The position numbers were made by a program, and so were the translations under genes. DNA of 64,000 nucleotides from assembly GCF_050948215.1 (NCBI RefSeq), contig NC_135150.1:19137943-19201942 (forward strand), given 5' to 3'. Below are positions 57,663 to 64,000 of this stretch, piece by piece. Positions within the stretch are counted from its first letter, which is position 1. Every line of letters starts with the position of its first letter. This DNA is from Halictus rubicundus (Eukaryota; Arthropoda; Insecta; Hymenoptera; Halictidae). The notes beneath the pieces are model-generated. The model was not told where the DNA came from. It saw only the letters and a list, made by a program, of their open reading frames with translations, and ran no database searches.

Positions 57663-59189
57663 TTAAGTTTCATTGTTCTTCGCCTCGCTTATTAGCTGCA
57701 GACAAACCTTTATATCCTCACAATCGGCAAGCATCGTGTCAAGTCTGAAAAATAGTTAATTTAGACCTCGTTCCAGACAAATTATCATGTTCTAGTAATA
57801 CCTATCGGCAAACATATCCAATGCGGGTCCGGTGAAGGTTCCTCTCTTCAAAGCTTGGTGGCAAAAGTGTGTCAAATATTTAAAACATTTATGAGTCAAA
57901 TCGCAAACGTATTGATTGTCGCATTTGGATATTTGCTTCGTGATGTTCCATGCTGCGTACACGTACTGTATCACGGATGTCCAGTGCTGAGACTCTACCA
58001 GTCGTTTTCCCTGATCTATAATAGCTTTCTGTATGAAATCAAGATATGATTAATAACAAATTCAAATGATATAGCTTGAACCATCAAGCAACATTGAAAA
58101 AAAAAACACTGCATACAAAGCACCTGAAAAACATCTAAATGAATATGCGCATAATTATTCGTAGAATCATCCAGCTTGGATGACAACAAGCTCAGATGAA
58201 TATTTTGCTTGAAATTATTTAGGGTGTCTATCAGTGGTTGCACATCCGCTGCTGGCATTTTCTTTAGAAGAATATTATGCAGCTTTTCCCCTTCTGGCAG
58301 CCCACTTTCTTCCTGTTCAGCAACCACGTCCATTATCATATCTACCAACTGCTCACGACTCAGACCTCTCAAACCACTCGCCAAGCTGCCACTGAATTGT
58401 GACTGAGAATTACTGGTAGTTGTCAGGAGTTGCGACTTTTTCTTCTTCTCTGGTGTTGTGAATTCAGACTCGTTCGGGTTACCCAGAGAAAGCCTTTTCC
58501 TAGGTGTGCTCCTCAATAGCATGCTGGTTGTTTTAGTCGGACTTTTCACAGGAGTACGATCCCTGGAACTTAAACTGAAAAAATCAAGCATCGATAGAAT
58601 GGTTCGGTAGCAAAAGCAAAACCACGTATCATTTGTCCACGAAAAGAAGGCGCATGAAAGCTTGAAGAGAGCTACGCTCCACTACTTGGTATCCCTACTT
58701 CATGCTATACTTCTCGGAGATCCCCCATTGCTCCACTGTCAAAATGTGCACCTCCTTTTCGTGAAAGGATGATAGGTGGAATTAATTGATTTGGTCTGCT
58801 AGAGGCTTGTGTATCGATACGAAGATACTCACTTGAAGAGACTATTTCGTTTGCACGTATCGAGATCAGGCGACCAGACTATGGTCTTACGACGACGCCC
58901 TCGCTTCTGTATCACCAGTTCGTCGGGGCTGGGTGCAGGGCTCCAGGAGTCGGAGCCGTGTCGGCTGTTTAAAAAGTTGTCCATTGCATTCACTTCGGTG
59001 GAAACAGTCTCTCCTGAAACACGAGACGAAATTGAGAGAGACAAACAAGTGGGCCGCACGGAGACCTGTCGGTAACGCACCAGGCGACGATGAATTGTTG
59101 ACAGGAATCACTGCCAGAGCTTGTCTGGCGGATCTTCGACGAGTTGCATCGGGTCTTCGGAGAAAGTCCCTTCTCGTTGGTGTATTCAT
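57663..59189 (-). CDS. Cut8/STS1-like nuclear proteasome tethering protein, five exons, 349 aa
   Basis: Minus-strand exons are 59189-59081, 59013-58833, 58574-58124, 58028-57802 and 57744-57663, joining 1050 nt in one frame to a TAA. All introns are GT-AG. The N-terminus (MNTPTRRDFLRRPDATRRRS) and the PKRRK-like SPTK, TPRKRLS and EKKKKS stretches are basic and suit a nuclear protein. The C-terminal half has GLSREQLVDMIMDVV, LPLI-like ADVQPLIDTLNNFKQNI, then a helical bundle including YVYAAWNITKQISKC and CFKYLTHFCHQALKRG. This matches my memory of the Cut8/STS1 family, which holds proteasomes at the nuclear envelope. A longer N-terminus from an upstream in-frame ATG at 59279 is possible, but the 59189 start is simpler. 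Structure is secure; the family name is recalled from motifs. Confidence 0.8.
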
Positions 59190-60660
59190 TTTTGTCACAA
59201 TAAACGAAAAACACTTCGAAATAAACGTTTCCCTCTCACGAAACGTATGCTCCGTTGACGCGTAAAATGTCAACGGCACTTTTCCACAAGAAATCGGCTT
59301 TCAACGATTACGCATGTTTCGCGAACGAGGTGAGTGCAATTGCTACTCAAAAATCCATTTAAAAAGCACAGGTTGTGTCATAGGAAATGAGCAATAACAA
59401 GGAAAAAACGATCACAACAACGCGTCAGTACTTGCTCGAGAATGGGATCAGAAATGGCGGGAAGAAAGCTGATTGGCCTCTCCCAATATAGACGCACACC
59501 TAACCTGTTGCGCACTATGGAAAGGCTGAGCGACGAAACTATATATACGTACTATTTTGTTCACATGGATATTTAATTTTTATGCACTTTTCAAGACACG
59601 AGTAACGATAAACGACGTCATTCAAATATTCTGTACGATGAAGTTAACATACTCTCGATGTTTTGTAATTGATATACTCATCGACAACCTGTTATAGTCA
59701 TTCTACTACATATGTACTGAAACACGAACACTTGTTAGATTTGATCAATGGCGTCGATGCGATGAATACTATATTTGTAATAAAGTATACGTGGATTATT
59801 ATAACATAAATAGTATGGTTAAACGCAAGGAAAACAATTTAAAATTTATGGAGATTTAAGAGAATATCGTGTAACACAAGTTTGTTTATCAATAACATAA
59901 TTATTTAAAATTATGTAATGGTTATGTATGCATCAAATGATGCTTGCCGATTATTGCATAAGGTACTATCCAAATTCCGGCAAGAATCATCTGCTCCGTA
60001 AATTCTACAAATAGCGCCATTACCTATAGCGGTGAAGCGTTTAAACTACAAGATTAAATTATCGACAGAGGGAACACCTGCGAATAGCACCACCGACGAG
60101 ATATACATAAAGACTGCCAACCCTCGTGTTAAACTGCGAGCACCGACGAGATATATATAAAGACTGCCAGCCTTACGGGAGAATGTGTCGCTCGAAAAAT
60201 GCGGTGTTTTCTACCGCCCTCTAGGATAGATTTTGGCTGGAGTAAGAAACAGAAGGCCAACGACGGTATCTCGTCGGTGCAGAAGACCACTAAGGATATT
60301 CTCGTCGGTGAGAAGGTGAATCATCACGGAACCATATCGATTGTAATAATTACTCGAAATAATCGTCTGCCAGTAACAGTTGGCTACCAGTTTGTACTTT
60401 TTGCCACTACGTGGGATGGCGTTGTACGGACCCCTGAACGGAGCAGTTGATTCTTGCCGAACTTAACATGACATTTTATGGCGAAGGCGGCACGAATGAA
60501 TTGCGCCCTATATATGCCTATACTGTCTAATCAGTGTGTTGCTGTGTGCTGTGTTGTGTCGTATCTTCGGGGAATTGTATAGAACTCGTGTTTGTTAAAT
60601 TGTTCCGATATTTACGTTTGTTACATCGTTTCCCTTAAAATCAGTTTAGAATTTTAAAAG
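59190..60660. promoter_or_regulatory. Divergent promoter region between the Cut8-like gene and NAA20
   Basis: About 1.5 kb separates the two start codons. The part next to the Cut8-like gene (59190-59530) is mixed GC; the middle is AT-rich. A TIR element (59972-60465) takes up a third of it. The NAA20 leader probably starts between the element and 60660. No TATA box is assigned with confidence, although GAGATATATATAAAGACTGC occurs at about 60149 inside the element. Confidence 0.5.
59972..60465 (+). mobile_element. TIR element between two divergent genes (about 490 bp)
   Basis: The left end AAATTCCGGCAAGAATCATC followed by TGCTCCGT and the complement of the right end, AAGTTCGGCAAGAATCAACT followed by GCTCCGT, form inverted repeats of about 27 bp. 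Inside, GCACCGACGAGATATA..ATAAAGACTGCCA(A/G)CC is duplicated 50 bp apart (about 60090 and 60140), and ATCTCGTCGGTGCAG recurs inverted near 60269. An 83-codon frame inside resembles nothing I know. The superfamily is not assigned. Confidence 0.65.
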
Positions 60661-61625
60661 ATGACGACTCTTAGGCCTTTTACGTGTAACGACTTGTTCA
60701 AGTTCAACACTGTGTAAGTAGACAACTGTCTGTAGAAATATAGCAATAGCATTTCATAACCTAGGAGTAATTGTAATAATATAACCACACTTCGAATAAT
60801 ACTCTTCCTTTTCAGGAACTTAGATCCTCTTACGGAGACTGTATCCTTTAATTAATTTTACCTCTACTTTTGGACCATTGTTTAATGTGTTATAAATAAA
60901 ATATCACTTACCTGGAGCTTTCCTTACATCAGTGTCGTATGTAGTATGGACTCTCTTTTTATACACATTATTTGGCCCATTGGCCCGAGTATTTTCAAGT
61001 GGCAGAATCACCGAGTGGAGAAATTATGGGTTACAGTAAGTTCTAGTCCATTTACTTGAAAAATTCATGAATGAGCACGACTGAAACTTAGCCGTTTGCT
61101 TTCTTTGAATACTGCCAAAGTTATGGGAAAGGCAGAGGGGTACAGGGAGGAATGGCATGGTCACATAACTGCTCTCACAGTCTCTTCTAGTTATAGAAGA
61201 TTAGGTCTGGCTGCGATGCTAATTAAATCTCTGGAAGAGATTTCGGAAAAGTGAGTGAATTGCGAACACTCCATAATCTTGGGAACCATTGTTGAATATA
61301 TAAATATATATGTATTTTGTTTTAGGAAACAAGCCTATTTTGTGGATCTTTTTGTCAGAGTCAGCAACAAGGTGGCAATCAAAATGTATAAACAGTTAGG
61401 ATATATCGTGTATAGGACTATTTTAGAATATTATAATGGGGATCCTGACGAGGATGCTTTCGGTATAGAATCATGCCATTCTTTTTCTGCAGAATATATT
61501 TTCTACTTAGGAACTTAACATTTTCGGTACTCCTTCCAGACATGAGAAAAGCACTTTCTAGAGATGTGAACAAAAAATCGGTGATACCATTGACCCATCC
61601 GGTGACGCCAAAAGAAGTAGACTGA
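60661..61625 (+). CDS. NAA20: NAA20, catalytic subunit of N-terminal acetyltransferase B (complete, six exons, 173 aa)
   Basis: Exons are 60661-60713, 60816-60840, 60945-61035, 61121-61250, 61326-61462 and 61540-61625, 522 nt in one frame ending TGA. It starts MTTLRPFTCNDLFKFNTVNL, followed by DPLTETY, LAHWPEYFQVAESPSGEIMG, the GNAT acetyl-CoA loop SYRRLGLAAM, YFVDLFVRVSNKVAIKMYKQ, LGYIVYRTILEYYNGDPDED and a KSVIPLTHPVTPKEVD tail, an almost continuous match to animal NAA20 (about 178 aa). NatB acetylates nascent proteins that begin Met-Asp, Met-Glu, Met-Asn or Met-Gln, on ribosomes with its partner NAA25. Exon 2 is only 25 nt. No damage is seen. Confidence 0.96.
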
Positions 61626-63778
61626 TTATATATATAAATATTTATTTGTGGGATCGACGGAAAATAAATAACGCACTTCGAAGTAACATACGAAATGATT
61701 ATTGTGATGAGACTTTTACTGCCTAAAAAGTGAATAAATAATCTCTTAAAATGCAGATCCGAGCAGTTTATTTCTTGTTTCTGTACAATAGTACAATGCT
61801 TTCTGCTATACACCGCTCGTGCCCTTTATGCGTCGTTTTTTATGCGAATAAATAATAAATAGAAATGTAAGGTGGTAGGCTCAGTAGAATTACCGCGGAC
61901 AGCTTGAATACGATCGTAGGAAATTTCTATGACGATTGTTTGAATTTTTTTATCGGCTGCCCGATTCCTTTCTCTTCTCTCGTTCTACTATACTTAGGAT
62001 ACTTAAGCCTAACGTGATATTTACAGAATCAGTGACTTTACTGCATCATAATACAACGGCGCTACGCACCTGAATAGTAGCATTATTTTTTTTCTTTCTT
62101 ATAATCGCGTATTATAAAAATTAAAGACAAAATGTCGTTCTTGCATATCTTTGTACTGCTCCCAGTAATCTGAGGTTCGATCGTTTCATTTTCATTTCTC
62201 ATTAACTCTTCTTCTTCGTCATCATCATCTTCATTTTTATATAAATTCTTCAATGCGCTAAACGAAGCCGTGCATAAAATTTACTTTGTCTATTCTGCTC
62301 AGAGAGGCACAATCATACTCAGCCTATCCCAGGAATTACAAAAATTATATAGAAGTCTTGTACCATATTGCACGAAAGCCCTACATTCAACTTTGCTTTA
62401 TTTTATTTCTGGTTACTAAAGAGAAGGAAGACATTTGCTAGTTACGTAGGACACGTCAAGCGCGTACAAAACTTCTATAGTATCGACGGGATCACACCGT
62501 GTTCGATTAGTACAAAATTGTTGTTGTTGTTGTTGGTTGTTGTTGCACATACAATTACGCAGGAACGATATACTAATCGTCAAAGAAAAAATCGCGTTCC
62601 CATTTTTTACATCTATTTGGTCGTGTCCTTATATAAAACGAACTTATTCCCTTAGACGTTAAATAAATAGAAAATATGAGAGACTAGTTGTTATCAAAAT
62701 AACATGACAATTAAAATGTAACTTCCGTTCGTTCGTTCGTTCGTCGTTATTCCATATAGAAACTGTTCCACCCATACACGATTGAGCTTCAAACGAGATT
62801 TACCGGTTTCAATACTGTCTGTACTTACTGTCCGAAATACCGGTCGTTCCAACGATTCAGATTACAAAATACTCAAAAAGTCGTAGAATGTTACGGGACT
62901 TACTAAACGAAACGACTATATCGCGTATCATACAACTCATAAACGAAACGTAGAATCTTAACATCGACAGTAGGTACAGGTGTTGCTGCGTCTAACACAT
63001 GTCTTGCGTTTGAAAGAAACGAAAAGAAAAGAAAAAAATAAATCAGAAACGTTGCACACTCATCTACCCAGTTGACAACGATCGCGTGCGTTCTTGTTTG
63101 TGTTGCAGTCGATTTGGCAAGAATCAGGAATCCTCCTTTCGATGTGTTCTTGCGTAGAAAAAACAAAACAAAGATACGTCGCTGCATCGCTCGCTAGACT
63201 TCTAAACATTCAGTTAACTCCGATTAATTATATACATAATACACGATACACCGCTTTTTTATTTTTTGTTGTTACGTAGGTTTCATCTAACGCTAAACAC
63301 GTTCGTCGAATTTGGTATATAAATACGGTAGCAAAAAGTCTCAGCGCGACGCCTCAGCTTCCCCCCTCCCCCCGAAACGAAACTATTTCGATGTAACTTT
63401 AGACATACTAACGTTACTTTTTAGGCAGTGTTTGCGAATCGTTTTTCAATTGATTTTTTCAGTCACCCACATTGACGATAATGTGGACCACACAATGTCT
63501 CCGTGTCTCGTGTCTTGTCTACGTGACTGTGTATTCGTGTGCACGTGTATCTGTGTCTGTCCTCGCATGCTGTCGGATATTTACAAGTATGTACGTCGTT
63601 CGTAAGCATCGTTTTCTAATTTACACAAAAAACGCAAACTAAAATTAACTACAGCGCACGCTGTCGCGCGTCATCCGGTTCCTTTTACTCGCAGCGTTCC
63701 TTTCGCGAGGACACTTCTTATAATACAGAATGTAGTACCCTTCGAGTGTAAAGTTAGTGCCTTGGCAGGATCAGACTT
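61626..63778. other. AT-rich non-coding stretch downstream of NAA20
   Basis: AATAAA at 61663-61668, 38 bp after the NAA20 stop, is its probable polyadenylation signal. Beyond it lie (TTG)n at about 62519-62543, a (CGTT)n tract at about 62728-62743, poly-T/poly-A patches and a C-run near 63363. No exon is recognised. The composition would suit a long 3' UTR of a minus-strand gene entering from the right edge. Confidence 0.55.
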
Positions 63779-63902
63779 TCACGAACCGACTGCCTGTTCC
63801 CTTCTGCTTCTTTTACCGAATCGGATTACCAGTCTTCTTAAGGTCTTTGGTGATCTGGCGTTGACTTTAATATATCCGGTTGCGTTGGAAGACAGCTCGA
63901 AC
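63779..63902 (-). CDS. Possible terminal exon of a minus-strand gene entering from the right (weak)
   Basis: On the minus strand a plausible acceptor (TTGAATCAG, ending at 63903) is followed by 40 open codons and TGA at 63779. The last part reads RSPKTLRRLVIRFGKRSRRE. RFGKR followed by RSRR resembles an amidation plus dibasic cleavage signal of RFamide-type neuropeptide precursors, but I cannot match it to any named precursor, and a 40-codon open frame can arise by chance. Another frame (KKQKGTGSRFVKV and stop) is also open at the end. Confidence 0.25.
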
Positions 63903-64000
63903 CTGATTCAAGTATTACTTTATTAACAAATAGAAACAATTGTAAAGAGGTCGGAGCAGGTGTAGTTTTACAAACCAGTGGTAGGTCTGAGAGTAGACTT

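Noticed and set aside
60199..60450. 83-codon ORF upstream of NAA20
   Set aside because: It lies wholly inside a TIR element and resembles no known protein.
1..64000. tRNA, rRNA and other structured RNA genes
   Set aside because: I looked for obvious tRNA A/B-box and cloverleaf signatures and rRNA cores and saw none, but a covariance-model scan was not possible, so small RNAs may be missed.

Overview
The window looks like a nuclear chromosome segment of an insect, most likely a hymenopteran. This rests on GT-AG introns from under 100 bp to 29 kb, insect-like orthologues of three metazoan genes, and abundant (TC)n/(AG)n tracts and short DNA-transposon relics. The species cannot be named from sequence alone. 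Three genes are firmly supported. (1) The 3' part of an ASPP gene (apoptosis-stimulating of p53 protein) runs on + from 6978 to 54820: nine exons encode the last 1222 residues, with coiled coil, low-complexity region, RVxF motif, ankyrin repeats and C-terminal SH3. The N-terminal exons lie upstream of the window or were not recognised. (2) A five-exon Cut8/STS1-like gene (nuclear proteasome tether) lies on - at 59189-57663, convergent with ASPP. (3) A complete six-exon NAA20 gene (NatB N-terminal acetyltransferase catalytic subunit) lies on + at 60661-61625, divergent from the Cut8-like gene. Layout: 1-6977 holds no recognised exon, only repeats (a TA-flanked MITE, CCACGCC-rich blocks, TC-derived arrays). 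6978-17897 holds ASPP exons A and B, separated by an intron that contains an intact Transib-superfamily transposon (7652-11455) and a 180-bp tandem array (14310-15365). 17898-46971 is a 29-kb ASPP intron dense in MITEs, fold-back elements and mariner relics, including a 510-bp non-autonomous Transib-type element nested in another MITE. 46972-54820 holds the remaining seven ASPP exons. 54821-57662 is 3' UTR/intergenic sequence. 57663-61625 holds the Cut8-like and NAA20 genes, with a TIR element between their starts. 61626-64000 is AT-rich and ends with a possible minus-strand terminal exon. The outstanding system is the RAG1-related Transib element. It has an uninterrupted 739-codon transposase ORF, perfect 38-bp terminal inverted repeats that begin with CACAGTG (the consensus V(D)J recombination heptamer), and an exact 5-bp CGGCG target duplication. 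The 510-bp element at 37941-38450 shares its terminal 10 bp and also has CGGCG duplications, so the window shows two independent insertions of one transposition chemistry. The host genes are not evidently linked in function: ASPP acts in cell adhesion, Src-kinase control and apoptosis, the Cut8-like protein in nuclear proteasome localisation, and NAA20 in co-translational N-terminal acetylation.
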